The notes under the pieces: generated by a model
Told to the model about the DNA's origin: nothing
Database searches by the model: none
The model's input: the letters and a program-made list of their open reading frames with translations, nothing else
Shown here: positions 1-5,579 of the stretch, piece by piece
Layout: every line of letters starts with the position of its first letter
How positions within the stretch are numbered: the stretch's first letter is position 1
Position numbers and translations under genes: made by a program
NCBI GenBank assembly: GCA_005239845.1
Contig: SBBD01000098.1
Span: 1-10,235, forward strand
Direction of reading: 5' to 3'
Length of the DNA stretch: 10,235 nt
Source: an archaeon
GTDB lineage: Archaea > Micrarchaeota > Micrarchaeia > Norongarragalinales > SBBD01

Positions 1-11
1 CATGGCCGCCG
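1..11 (+). repeat. Left arm of 11-bp inverted repeat
   Basis: CATGGCCGCCG is the exact reverse complement of 249-259. The match stops at position 12 on the inner side; on the outer side the window ends, so the repeat may be longer. It forms one edge of the segment that must be flipped to restore the permease frame. Confidence 0.75.
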
Positions 12-258
12 CGGTCGCCGTTAATACGATGCCTGTCCCGCCGTTCCAAAGCGCGTTCCCTCCTAGCAGCAACGCCAGCAAGGCCCAGCGAAGGCGTTCC
101 ATCGAGATTTTTTCCAGGAGTGCCGTGCTGGCTGCGCTAATCCTGGACAGCACGAGAACGGCGAGGGCGCACGAGGCCAGGGCGGCCAGAGCAACCAGGG
201 TAGGCAACGCAGGAGCCGCCGGCGTCCGGGCCAGTTCCGTCACCCAAACGGCGGCCAT
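1..258 (-). pseudogene. Inverted fragment of a TctA/DUF112-like membrane permease (penultimate C-terminal segment)
   Basis: Reading the minus strand from 258 to 1 gives 86 uninterrupted, very hydrophobic codons. They hold a segment resembling the short loop of archaeal TctA-like permeases (VTELARTPAAPAL), a membrane helix (about residues 20-39), a basic/acidic linker (LLEKISMERLRW) and a second helix ending GTGIVLTATAAAM at the window edge. The frame does not continue sensibly upstream: beyond 259 it is antisense to the plus-strand fragment and meets a stop at 295-297. If 1-258 is flipped, its end joins in frame to the plus-strand codons from 260, giving TAAAMGTLPVLWKVKHSYAA, a pattern typical of the last helices of this family. 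I infer one gene broken by an inversion. Family assignment is from remembered sequence patterns and is moderate. The alternative is a real minus-strand gene starting at 258 and running off the window. Confidence 0.5.
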
Positions 259-259
259 G
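249..259 (-). repeat. Right arm of 11-bp inverted repeat, inversion junction
   Basis: CGGCGGCCATG pairs with the arm at 1-11. Reading frames on the two strands switch exactly here. This is what recombination, or a chimeric polymerase template switch, at short inverted microhomology would leave. Confidence 0.75.
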
Positions 260-355
260 GGCACGCTGCCCGTGCTCTGGAAGGTCAAGCACAGCTATGC
301 GGCAGGGGCCCTGCTGTTTCCCGCCATGCTGTATGCGGCAGGAATCAACACGTAA
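260..355 (+). pseudogene. C-terminal end of the same TctA/DUF112-like permease
   Basis: Thirty-one codons (GTLPVLWKVKHSYAAGALLF, then PAMLYAAGINT) end at a TAA at 353-355. They look like the end of archaeal TctA-like permeases: a short cytoplasmic turn with basic residues, then a Gly/Leu/Pro-rich final helix. The same frame is open to position 2, but its codons upstream of 257 translate to an Arg/Ala/Ser-rich stretch that is simply the antisense of the hydrophobic minus-strand fragment, so they are unlikely to be real coding sequence. The switch happens at the inverted repeat 249-259. No other gene lies between this stop and the pilin-like operon. The TctA label is tentative; that this is the C-terminus of a membrane protein is more secure. 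Confidence 0.5.
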
Positions 356-487
356 AACCAGCCGAGACCCTTGCCAAGTGCATCCTTCTATGGACACGCG
401 TGCACCAGGAAAAAAAAGCGCGGTACCAGCCCGTTGGCCGCAAATGATTCGGAAGTAGAAAAGGAAAGGGAGAGAAACGAGGATAGT

Positions 488-499
488 GATTTAAAAGTG
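488..499 (+). promoter_or_regulatory. TATA-box promoter of the pilin-like operon
   Basis: GATTTAAAAGTG contains a TTTAAAA box centred about 25 bases before the ATG at 518. Archaeal initiation about 25 bases past the box would start the transcript at or next to the start codon, so the first mRNA is probably leaderless. Nothing else is recognisable in 356-517, which I regard as intergenic. Confidence 0.55.
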
Positions 500-517
500 G
501 CGGGCGTAAGGCAGTTC

Positions 518-949
518 ATGCGCGGGCAAGTGGCCGTCGAATTGTTTTTGGCCATGAGCATCGGCTTGCTCGTGCTCTTCTGGTTCGTCAACTATTCCAC
601 GGCCTTCTCGGACAGCACGCGCACCACGGCCGTCAACGAACAGCAGAAGTGGTTTGCCAAGAGCCTCGCGAACACGGTGAACGAAGTGTGCCTCCGCAAC
701 GTGAACGTGAGCGTGAAGATTCCGTGCCTGTTCGCACAGGACCAGAACGTGCTCTACGAAATCGACGTTTCCGGCGACCGCCTCCGGGTCTACAACACGT
801 TCAGCAACTTCAATTCCTCCGAACCCACCGCCTGCCAACTGGTGGACGAGCTTCCGCGGACGGTCCAGTGCGCCGACCTGGCGTACGCCTGCATGTATAA
901 GCATCCGACCGACCCCTTGCGCGTGCGGTTGAAGGAAGGGTTTTGCTAA
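518..949 (+). CDS. Pilin-like secreted protein 1 with class III leader
   Basis: A 143-residue protein. The first residues, MRGQVAVELFLAMSIGLLVL, match the archaeal class III (prepilin-like) signal: a very short basic n-region, Gly-Gln at the expected cleavage site, Glu a few residues on, then a single hydrophobic helix. Such leaders are cut by an EppA/FlaK-type peptidase and the helix packs into a filament core or anchors the protein. The remainder is soluble, with three N-X-S/T sequons (NYS, NVS, NSS) and six cysteines, as expected for a glycosylated, disulfide-bonded extracellular domain. The start at 518 is preferred over the longer open frame because it begins the leader and fits the TATA spacing. 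It is the first gene of a four-gene operon; its TAA overlaps the next ATG (TAATG). No specific filament family is recognised. Confidence 0.8.
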   Translation: MRGQVAVELFLAMSIGLLVLFWFVNYSTAFSDSTRTTAVNEQQKWFAKSLANTVNEVCLRNVNVSVKIPCLFAQDQNVLYEIDVSGDRLRVYNTFSNFNSSEPTACQLVDELPRTVQCADLAYACMYKHPTDPLRVRLKEGFC

Positions 950-1275
950 TGAAAGGACAGATTTTCAGCATTGATTTCGTGTTGGCCATTGCCGTATTGT
1001 CGCTCAGCTTGGGCATCGCCCTGCAGACCATGGACTTGGCCCAGAAGAACGGGGACGTGTACGCGCAGCTGCACTCGAACCAGGCGGAACTCATCGCGCA
1101 AAACTGGACGTACAACACGCGGAACTTTTCGAATACGTCACCCTATTGCCTGCAGTTTTCCAACGGGAGCGGGGACTGCAGTGCCTTCGCCTGCACGGAA
1201 AACACGTTTACGGCCCAGCGGCTCGTCGAATGCCCGCAAGGCGTTTGCTTGTTGGAGGTAAGGACGTGTGCCTAA
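949..1275 (+). CDS. Pilin-like secreted protein 2 with class III leader
   Basis: A 108-residue protein starting at the ATG that overlaps the upstream stop, so probably translationally coupled. It begins MKGQIFSIDFVLAIAVLSLS: a short basic n-region, Gly-Gln cleavage site and an acidic Asp in the Glu+5 region before the hydrophobic helix, the pattern of archaeal pilin-like subunits. The outer domain is small and carries four N-glycosylation sequons (NWT, NFS, NTS, NGS) and six cysteines, half of them in the last 20 residues (CPQGVC, CA end). This suggests a compact, disulfide-pinned minor subunit. Function beyond surface or pilin-like is not recognised. It must be co-transcribed with its neighbours given the overlap on the 5' side. 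Confidence 0.78.
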   Translation: MKGQIFSIDFVLAIAVLSLSLGIALQTMDLAQKNGDVYAQLHSNQAELIAQNWTYNTRNFSNTSPYCLQFSNGSGDCSAFACTENTFTAQRLVECPQGVCLLEVRTCA

Positions 1276-1332
1276 AAACGTAGCGGAAAGGAAAGCCCGT
1301 GAACGGACGCTAGGCGGCGGGAGCACGGGTAA

Positions 1333-1349
1333 GCGGGCGGAGAGCCCGC
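1333..1349 (+). promoter_or_regulatory. Hairpin just before the start of the third pilin-like gene
   Basis: GCGGGC-GGAGA-GCCCGC can form a perfect 6-bp GC stem with a 5-base loop, three bases before the ATG at 1352. The purine loop (GGAGA) sits where a Shine-Dalgarno sequence would lie. It may influence translation of the next gene, or be a chance product of GC-rich coding sequence if translation starts at the upstream GTG (1268). Confidence 0.3.
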
Positions 1350-1351
1350 CG

Positions 1352-2341
1352 ATGCAACAGGCGTTCGTGTTCACCATGGACGCGCTCTTCGCGCTTTCCG
1401 CCATCGTGCTCTTGAGCACGTCGTACGTCGTGCTGAACTCGCTCTTCCTCGAGTCGCAAAAGTTTTCTTCCCTGGACCAAGAGGGGAGGGACTACTTGTA
1501 TTTAGCATATGTACGGGGCTACAGCCTGTCGAACGAGGGGTTCAGAAACTTGACGGGGCACACGCTGTACGGGGGCTTGGGCGAGAAGTACTGGCCTTTT
1601 GACACCGCAGCGGAAGTGGGGGAATGGACGCAGAACGGAACGGGCTGGCACTGGAACAGCTCGTTGGGAGGCACCTACAAGCACAATATATCGATTGTCG
1701 ACGAACTGGCTTACGTCGGCGACGTCAAGTGGAAAAACTATGAAGTGAGTGCGTACGTCGTCCTGCTCTCGGCGACGGCCAACGAGCCCGCGGCCGGAGT
1801 CAGCGCGCGCATCAACGCCACGGGGGGCCGGTATGCCTGCGTACTCTTTGGCAACAGCAAGCTTACGCTGTTAAAGCTTTCGAGCTGGCTAGAACCATTG
1901 CCACGGTGGACGGCGACGCTGGGCTTGAATGGCTCGAAAACGGTCACCACGGAAGGAGACCCCGGCCTGATTGGGAAATGGCACTACCTTTCGCTGAACG
2001 TCACCGGCAACTTCGTAAACTGCAGCGCCATCGGTTACGGGGCTACGCTTCAATCGATCGTCTACACGGATCCAACCCCCCTCCGGCGCGGAAGCGCCGG
2101 TTTGGAAGGAACTCAGTACACGGACGCTTTTTTCAACAACGTGAGCATCAAGTACGTGAAAACGCTTCCCCCGTTGAACCCCGACTTCATGGTACGGGCC
2201 AACCTGCACGCCTACCCCGAAGTCTGCCAGTGTGATTTTGTTGAAAGCATGAACTGTACGGTCAAAAAAGAGGAGGCGTGCTTGCGCGCTCAAGAACAGC
2301 TGCTCGCTGCAAACTATACGAACGAGGTCTGGGTGGGATGA
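1352..2341 (+). CDS. Large pilin-like protein with LamG/DUF1080-like jelly-roll region
   Basis: A 329-residue protein. The start MQQAFVFTMDALFALSAIVL is a class III-type leader and single helix (residues 13-32), like its neighbours; an in-frame GTG at 1268, overlapping the previous gene, would add 28 basic residues and cannot be excluded. Residues about 80-270 resemble concanavalin-like jelly-roll domains (LamG/DUF1080/galactocerebrosidase lectin type): WKNYEVSAYVVL strand, then a GVSARINATGGRYACVL pair, KWHYLSLNVTG, a GSAGL turn and a closing AFFNNVSIKYV strand. Those folds usually bind glycans, so an adhesin or tip role is plausible. It has 11 N-glycosylation sequons and six cysteines, four of them clustered after residue 290. 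Its TGA overlaps the next ATG (ATGA). The domain call rests on pattern resemblance only. Confidence 0.75.
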   Translation: MQQAFVFTMDALFALSAIVLLSTSYVVLNSLFLESQKFSSLDQEGRDYLYLAYVRGYSLSNEGFRNLTGHTLYGGLGEKYWPFDTAAEVGEWTQNGTGWHWNSSLGGTYKHNISIVDELAYVGDVKWKNYEVSAYVVLLSATANEPAAGVSARINATGGRYACVLFGNSKLTLLKLSSWLEPLPRWTATLGLNGSKTVTTEGDPGLIGKWHYLSLNVTGNFVNCSAIGYGATLQSIVYTDPTPLRRGSAGLEGTQYTDAFFNNVSIKYVKTLPPLNPDFMVRANLHAYPEVCQCDFVESMNCTVKKEEACLRAQEQLLAANYTNEVWVG

Positions 2342-3000
2342 AAAAGGCCTTCTTTTCGTTTGCCGTGCTCGCCTTCGTGGCCATTGGGTTATTCTTTTTT
2401 GCCAGCCTCGCGTTCGGAGCCAGAGATTACCGCGAAAGCGCGGTCACGAACTTGGAGGCGAGGAACGTGTTCCAACGAACCCAAGACGCGCAGCTCTATG
2501 CGAGCGCTGCCTTGGACGACGCCATCCTGGACACGGCCTTCCGCATCTACAACTGCTCCATCTCGGTTCCCAACGTCAACCCGCCCAGCAACAAATCCAT
2601 TGCTTTCTGCATCGATTTCAACACCAGCGCGAACAGCCTCTCCAGACCCTATCTCTATGCCATACGCAACCTTTCCGGCGACGGCATCACGGTCACCAAC
2701 CAGAGCACGAGCATCAAATGCGATCCCAACGTGCAGGACAACGACCCTTCCCTATTGCCGTACAACTTCAGCCTCAACGTCACCATGAACGTCACCGTCC
2801 TCGTCAACAGCTCGCACGCGACCTCCAGGCAAACCTTCCGATACGCCAAGCGCGTCGACATCGCCTTCCCCAACATGACGTTAGGGACAGGATGGAGCGA
2901 CGCCATCGGACAGTTCCGCTTGTTCATCAACGACACGGGCTACCTCAACGCCTCACGAGTTGGAAGGAACTATACGTGGCACGTGAACTGCTCGGCATGA
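2338..3000 (+). CDS. Sequon-dense pilin-like/secreted protein 4
   Basis: A 220-residue protein starting in an ATGA overlap with the upstream gene. The N-terminus (MKKAFFSFAVLAFVAIGLFF, then FASLAFGARDY) is a basic n-region and one long hydrophobic helix; it lacks the Gly-Gln site, so it may be an uncleaved anchor or ordinary signal peptide. The helix is followed by a polar, probably helical stretch (residues 30-65) and then a beta-rich, Ser/Thr/Asn-rich domain. It carries 14 N-X-S/T sequons, about one per 16 residues, concentrated between residues 76 and 220, and four cysteines. Such density strongly suggests a heavily N-glycosylated surface protein. It is the last clear member of the operon. 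No named family is recognised. Confidence 0.75.
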   Translation: MKKAFFSFAVLAFVAIGLFFFASLAFGARDYRESAVTNLEARNVFQRTQDAQLYASAALDDAILDTAFRIYNCSISVPNVNPPSNKSIAFCIDFNTSANSLSRPYLYAIRNLSGDGITVTNQSTSIKCDPNVQDNDPSLLPYNFSLNVTMNVTVLVNSSHATSRQTFRYAKRVDIAFPNMTLGTGWSDAIGQFRLFINDTGYLNASRVGRNYTWHVNCSA

Positions 3001-3167
3001 TAATCAAGTGCCAAAACGCCTTCGCAGCTAGCAACCCGCCGAAAAAAAAGCTACTCGCAAACGCCTTTGTCGACTGCGAGGAATGCGACCGCCTTCCTGG
3101 CTATGAAAAAAGTGCGAAAAGTATTTCCCGTTGTTTTTTCTGTTCTGCGGGTATGGAAAGCGTTTAA
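2997..3167 (+). CDS. Possible small zinc-ribbon-like protein (56 codons)
   Basis: An ATG overlapping the previous stop (ATGA) opens a 56-codon frame. The product is basic and has two CxxC pairs, CEEC and CFFC, separated by 15 residues, plus one earlier Cys. That spacing could hold a zinc ion. Against it: its last codons overlap the TATA box of the next gene (3162-3169), there is no recognised homologue, and short frames of this length arise by chance. Otherwise 3001-3203 would be intergenic. Confidence 0.3.
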   Translation: MIIKCQNAFAASNPPKKKLLANAFVDCEECDRLPGYEKSAKSISRCFFCSAGMESV

Positions 3168-3169
3168 AT
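3162..3169 (+). promoter_or_regulatory. TATA box upstream of the 192-residue membrane protein
   Basis: TTTAAATA lies about 38 bases before the ATG at 3204, predicting a transcript start near 3190 and a short leader that contains GAGAGGGA (3191-3198), a plausible ribosome binding site six bases before the ATG. Confidence 0.55.
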
Positions 3170-3203
3170 AAGCGCTTCCTTACAGTGCTAGAGAGGGAAT
3201 TGC

Positions 3204-3782
3204 ATGCGCCAAGCCATCGTGCTGGCGGCCATCTTGCTGGGGGTGCTGGTCGCCTATACGCTGATGCCCAAACCCGACACGCTCTTGCAGCCTACGGACG
3301 TGCCTCGGTTTGTGGTGGAGGACGCCAAGAAGACGTTCGGGGAAGAAGCCAGCTACCAAATCCTGCGCTCCGAGAAAAAGAACGGCAAGTGGGAAGTGGA
3401 CTTGAAAATCGCGGTGGCCCCCCATTCCAAGTGCCCCAAGCTCCTCCGGCGCGCCTACGTGTTCCCACCTCCCTATTTCCGAGAAGAAGTGTTGAACGAC
3501 GCATGCCGCTGGCCCGTCTTCATCGCCTATGACGAGGAAGCCTTGCTGGCGACGCTCAAGCTCCAAAAAGTGCAGCGCCTGCCTGAAACGGCGACGGGCT
3601 ACGTGACGCGGTATACGGCAGAAGAAGTGCAGGCCTTGCAGCAATGCGTTTCCTGCTCGCCACTTCAAGAATTCGCGAAACAGCTGCAGCCTGCAGAGCT
3701 CTGGATCGTGGAGTGGAGGAACGACACGGAAAGCTTTTTCGTGGCCGTGGACAAGAACGGCGACCTGGTAGCCAACACGTAA
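3204..3782 (+). CDS. Membrane-anchored extracytoplasmic protein of unknown function
   Basis: A 192-residue protein. It begins MRQAIVLAAILLGVLVAYTL, one basic residue followed by a 17-residue hydrophobic helix, then a polar region for the rest of its length. I read this as an N-terminal anchor or signal peptide with a soluble outer domain of mixed alpha/beta character. Four cysteines occur (KCPK, ACRW, and CVSC), which could form disulfides or a metal site. Only one N-glycosylation sequon (NDT) is present, unlike the pilin-like operon upstream. The final strand pattern FFVAVDKNGDLVA resembles many small extracellular domains but is not diagnostic. It has its own promoter and an A/T-rich downstream region with T-runs. 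No family is recognised. Confidence 0.7.
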   Translation: MRQAIVLAAILLGVLVAYTLMPKPDTLLQPTDVPRFVVEDAKKTFGEEASYQILRSEKKNGKWEVDLKIAVAPHSKCPKLLRRAYVFPPPYFREEVLNDACRWPVFIAYDEEALLATLKLQKVQRLPETATGYVTRYTAEEVQALQQCVSCSPLQEFAKQLQPAELWIVEWRNDTESFFVAVDKNGDLVANT

Positions 3783-3798
3783 AAAGAACGACGACTTA

Positions 3799-3838
3799 CC
3801 TTTTTACCAACCCACGCTCCAAACGCTTTCTTTTTTAA
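3799..3838 (+). terminator. T-rich termination region, also holding a TATA-like box for amzA
   Basis: Two T-runs (TTTTT at 3801 and TTTTTT at 3831) follow the stop of the membrane protein, the usual form of archaeal intrinsic termination. The second, TTTTTTAA at 3831-3838, also lies about 26 bases before the ATG at 3861 and could act as a TATA box giving a leaderless archaemetzincin mRNA. Confidence 0.4.
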
Positions 3839-3860
3839 CTCGTCTTCCATGGGGTTTTTC

Positions 3861-4406
3861 ATGCGCCTCCTGCTGGTGGAACTCGAACGGCATTTCCCCT
3901 TGCTCACGAAACTGAAGCAGCCGCTCGCGGAAACGTTCGGCTTCGAAGTGGAAGTGGCGCGGGAAATTTATGCGCCAGCCTACGGCGCGTTTAATGCCGC
4001 TCGCTCGCAATGGGACGGGGAAAACCTGTTGCGCCAGCTTTCCTCCGCCTTCCAGCACGCGCCCTACAGCGCGGTGCTCGCCTTCTTTCCCTACGACCTC
4101 TACGCCAAAGGATACCGGCGCGCGTTCGGCATCGCGGAAAACAACGGAAAAGTGGCCGTAGTGGCGTATCATTACTTGGACCCAGCCCTCCACGGCAATC
4201 CAGACGAAGAATTGTTTTTGCGCCGTCTTGTGAAGAAAAGCGTGCACGAAATCGGCCATGTCATCGGGCTGCCGCACTGCACGCGTCCCTACTGCGTCAT
4301 GAACTTTGCGCGCACGCTCCTGTTTCTGGACCGGAAGCAAGCCGCATTTTGCAGCAAGTGCCGGTTTCTTCTCGGAGCCCAACGCCCCGCGGAATCCGTA
4401 GACTAA
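3861..4406 (+). CDS. amzA: Archaemetzincin, zinc metalloprotease
   Basis: A 181-residue protein of the archaemetzincin family (metzincin-clan, soluble, zinc-dependent peptidases found in archaea and vertebrates; natural substrates poorly known). The signature is complete: HEIGHVIGLPHC at residues 129-140 supplies the HExxHxxGxxH zinc site with Glu130 as the catalytic base. It is followed by CTRPYCVMNF with the Met-turn at 147, and by a CSKC pair at 164-167. The four cysteines (140, 145, 164, 167) are the family's second, structural zinc site. I chose the ATG at 3861 (MRLLLVELERHF) because family members start with this first beta strand and the TATA-like box is spaced for it; the ATG at 3849 adds MGFF. 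Length is normal for the family. It is convergent with the minus-strand TBP genes. Confidence 0.93.
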   Translation: MRLLLVELERHFPLLTKLKQPLAETFGFEVEVAREIYAPAYGAFNAARSQWDGENLLRQLSSAFQHAPYSAVLAFFPYDLYAKGYRRAFGIAENNGKVAVVAYHYLDPALHGNPDEELFLRRLVKKSVHEIGHVIGLPHCTRPYCVMNFARTLLFLDRKQAAFCSKCRFLLGAQRPAESVD

Positions 4407-4430
4407 AACAAAAGAAGGGCGGCTGCCCTT
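4404..4430 (-). terminator. Stem-loop plus T-run terminator for the minus-strand tbp unit
   Basis: On the minus strand AAGGGC-AGCC-GCCCTT forms a perfect 6-bp stem with a 4-base loop and is followed by CTTTTGTTTTAG. It lies between convergent genes, touching the amzA stop codon. No gene is seen in 4431-4543. Confidence 0.5.
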
Positions 4431-4543
4431 GCAAGAAAACAAGAGGACAACCTAGTTCTTCGCATCTGATGAAGGCGGGAATGGAGCGCCAATAATGACC
4501 TAGCAAGCCAAAGAAGACAAGAAAAAGCCCTGCCGCACCCTCG

Positions 4544-4726
4544 TTAGAGGAGCAGCATTAATAGACCGATAAAGACGAGGAACAGCCCCAGCAGCACGAC
4601 GCCTCCTTGCACGGTCACGAGAAGCATGACCCAAAGCCCCGAGGACTGGAAGGCATAAAACCAGACCCCTGCGAGAATCAGGAGCCCCAAAAGCACGGAA
4701 GCCAGCCCCGTCTTGCTGAACGCCAT
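4544..4726 (-). CDS. Small two-helix membrane protein
   Basis: A 60-residue protein made almost entirely of two transmembrane helices: residues 8-25 (GLASVLLGLLILAGVWFY region) and 31-60 (WVMLLVTVQGGVVLLGLFLV, then FIGLLMLLL), joined by a short FQSSG turn. The ATG at 4726 is preferred to the longer frame because TGAGGT lies just before it as a ribosome binding site and the longer version crosses the spacer. It starts 40 bases after the stop of the TBP gene and is probably co-transcribed with it, ending at the stem-loop near 4404-4430. No function can be assigned; very small helical-hairpin proteins like this are common in small archaeal genomes. Confidence 0.65.
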   Translation of the reverse strand: MAFSKTGLASVLLGLLILAGVWFYAFQSSGLWVMLLVTVQGGVVLLGLFLVFIGLLMLLL

Positions 4727-4766
4727 GGTTACCTCAACTCCAAATGCACGCGTGCTTCCGGGCCAG

Positions 4767-5060
4767 TTATTCAATGAAGTCTTCCAGCAACTCCACGGCT
4801 CTTCGGATGCTTTGCTCGATCTGCTTCTCGCTTTTCGCGCCGCTGCAGATCACTTTCCCGTTCTTGAAGAGCAGGAGCGTCGTGCCGATTTCCTTCAACC
4901 GCATGATGGCTCCCGGAAACTGTTCGGGCTCGTATTCCACGTTGTCCACTTCCATGGCGATGTTGAACAAGTCGAGTTCCACGTTCAAGTTCGCGGAAGC
5001 CACGATGTTTTCCACTTTAAAACTCATGTTGATGCGTTTGTGTTTCTTTTTCTTGGGCAT
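4767..5060 (-). CDS. tbp: Half-length (single-repeat) TATA-binding protein
   Basis: A 97-residue protein that is one complete TBP repeat. Archaeal TBP normally has two repeats in about 180 residues, bending promoter DNA and recruiting TFB and RNA polymerase. Here residues 14-97 run VENIVASANL, VEYEPEQFPG, TTLLLFKNGK and VICSGAKSE, covering all five strands and both helices. The DNA-contact features are present: Asn18 in VENIV, Phe48 in QFPG and Phe65 in LLLF, the two positions whose phenylalanines kink DNA. It then stops (TAA); no second repeat follows in any frame before the next gene. The motifs mix repeat-1 (ENIVAS) and repeat-2 (YEPEQFPG, CSGAKSE) character. An 11-residue basic leader (MPKKKKHKRIN) precedes the usual start; the ATG at 5027 is the alternative. 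It would have to dimerise to make a full saddle. Whether the genome also has a full TBP is unknown. Confidence 0.88.
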   Translation of the reverse strand: MPKKKKHKRINMSFKVENIVASANLNVELDLFNIAMEVDNVEYEPEQFPGAIMRLKEIGTTLLLFKNGKVICSGAKSEKQIEQSIRRAVELLEDFIE

Positions 5061-5078
5061 GAGGCATGCACCAAAGAA

Positions 5079-5101
5079 GGGTATTTAAAGGGCCTTTATA
5101 A
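5079..5101 (-). promoter_or_regulatory. Twin, palindromic TATA region of the tbp gene
   Basis: On the minus strand CTTTATAAAGG is followed directly by CCCTTTAAATAC. The TTTAAATA box is centred about 23 bases before the ATG at 5060, suiting a leaderless start. The centre, TAAAGG-G-CCTTTA (5086-5098), is a perfect 13-bp palindrome, so boxes can be read on both strands. Confidence 0.5.
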
Positions 5102-5152
5102 AGAGGTAGGTTTTCAAAAAGCGGCTCTGGGCACCTGCAAAACAGTTGGTTT

Positions 5153-5166
5153 TTGGTAATTACCAA
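5153..5166. repeat. Perfect 14-bp palindrome TTGGTAATTACCAA
   Basis: The palindrome overlaps the stop codon of the 90-residue membrane protein gene and lies about 55 bases upstream of the tbp TATA boxes. It could be an operator or a weak AT-rich stem; nothing in the sequence decides. Confidence 0.4.
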
Positions 5167-5432
5167 GCAATCAGGTAGGCGAACGCTAGGAAGAACAAGA
5201 ACAGAAGGCCCACTCCATACTGGCTCCAAATGCCTTTGAAGGCGGCAATGACGAGCGTCAACAGGAGAATCGTGTCAATTCCATACAGGTTGATGCCGAA
5301 CAACTTGTCGGTGATAGAGCCTGAAAAAGGCCAGACGAGCGCCTCGAACGGGATTCCCAGATGCATGTTCAGCACTATTCCGACGATAATCAGCATGCCG
5401 ACCAGCGTTATGAGCGAGTCCTCACTAATCAC
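5160..5432 (-). CDS. Small three-helix membrane protein A
   Basis: A 90-residue integral membrane protein with helices at about residues 7-24 (LITLVGMLIIVGIVLNMHLG), 53-66 (TILLLTLVIAAFKG) and 71-89 (YGVGLLFLFFLAFAYLIAW). Loops are short; the first contains EALVWPFSGSITDKLFGINL. The GTG start at 5432 has GGTGG eight bases before it and lies about 17 bases past the predicted transcript start. It shares its promoter/operator cassette with protein B (5580-5846), so the two are probably regulated together. Their sequences have the same size and topology but no convincing identity by eye. Function unknown; the arrangement would fit a two-subunit membrane complex, but that is inference. Confidence 0.7.
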   Translation of the reverse strand: MISEDSLITLVGMLIIVGIVLNMHLGIPFEALVWPFSGSITDKLFGINLYGIDTILLLTLVIAAFKGIWSQYGVGLLFLFFLAFAYLIAW

Positions 5433-5449
5433 AGCAATCCACCAAATAC

Positions 5450-5496
5450 ACTACTTTTAAGTAGTAACAAGTATTTAAGGTTTGCTGATATTTAAA
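5450..5496 (-). promoter_or_regulatory. Promoter/operator cassette, copy A
   Basis: Reading on the minus strand there are two TATA boxes (plus-strand TATTTAAA at 5489-5496 and TATTTAAG at 5472-5479), then a 16-bp inverted repeat ACTACT-N4-AGTAGT (5450-5465) just upstream of the expected transcript start. It aligns with copy B at 43 of 48 columns, with one single-base gap. The palindrome's place between TATA box and start site suggests a repressor operator. Confidence 0.65.
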
Positions 5497-5579
5497 GACC
5501 CTGAAAGACGCCCGCCTGGCGAGCGAATGCCAAGAAAAGAACGTCGCCAAAAACGAGCAAGGGCTAGCCATGGCGTTCG

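Noticed and set aside
2..355. Open plus-strand frame of 117 codons read as one protein
   Set aside because: Codons before 257 give an Arg/Ala-rich product that is the antisense of a clearly hydrophobic minus-strand frame; only the last 31 codons look real.
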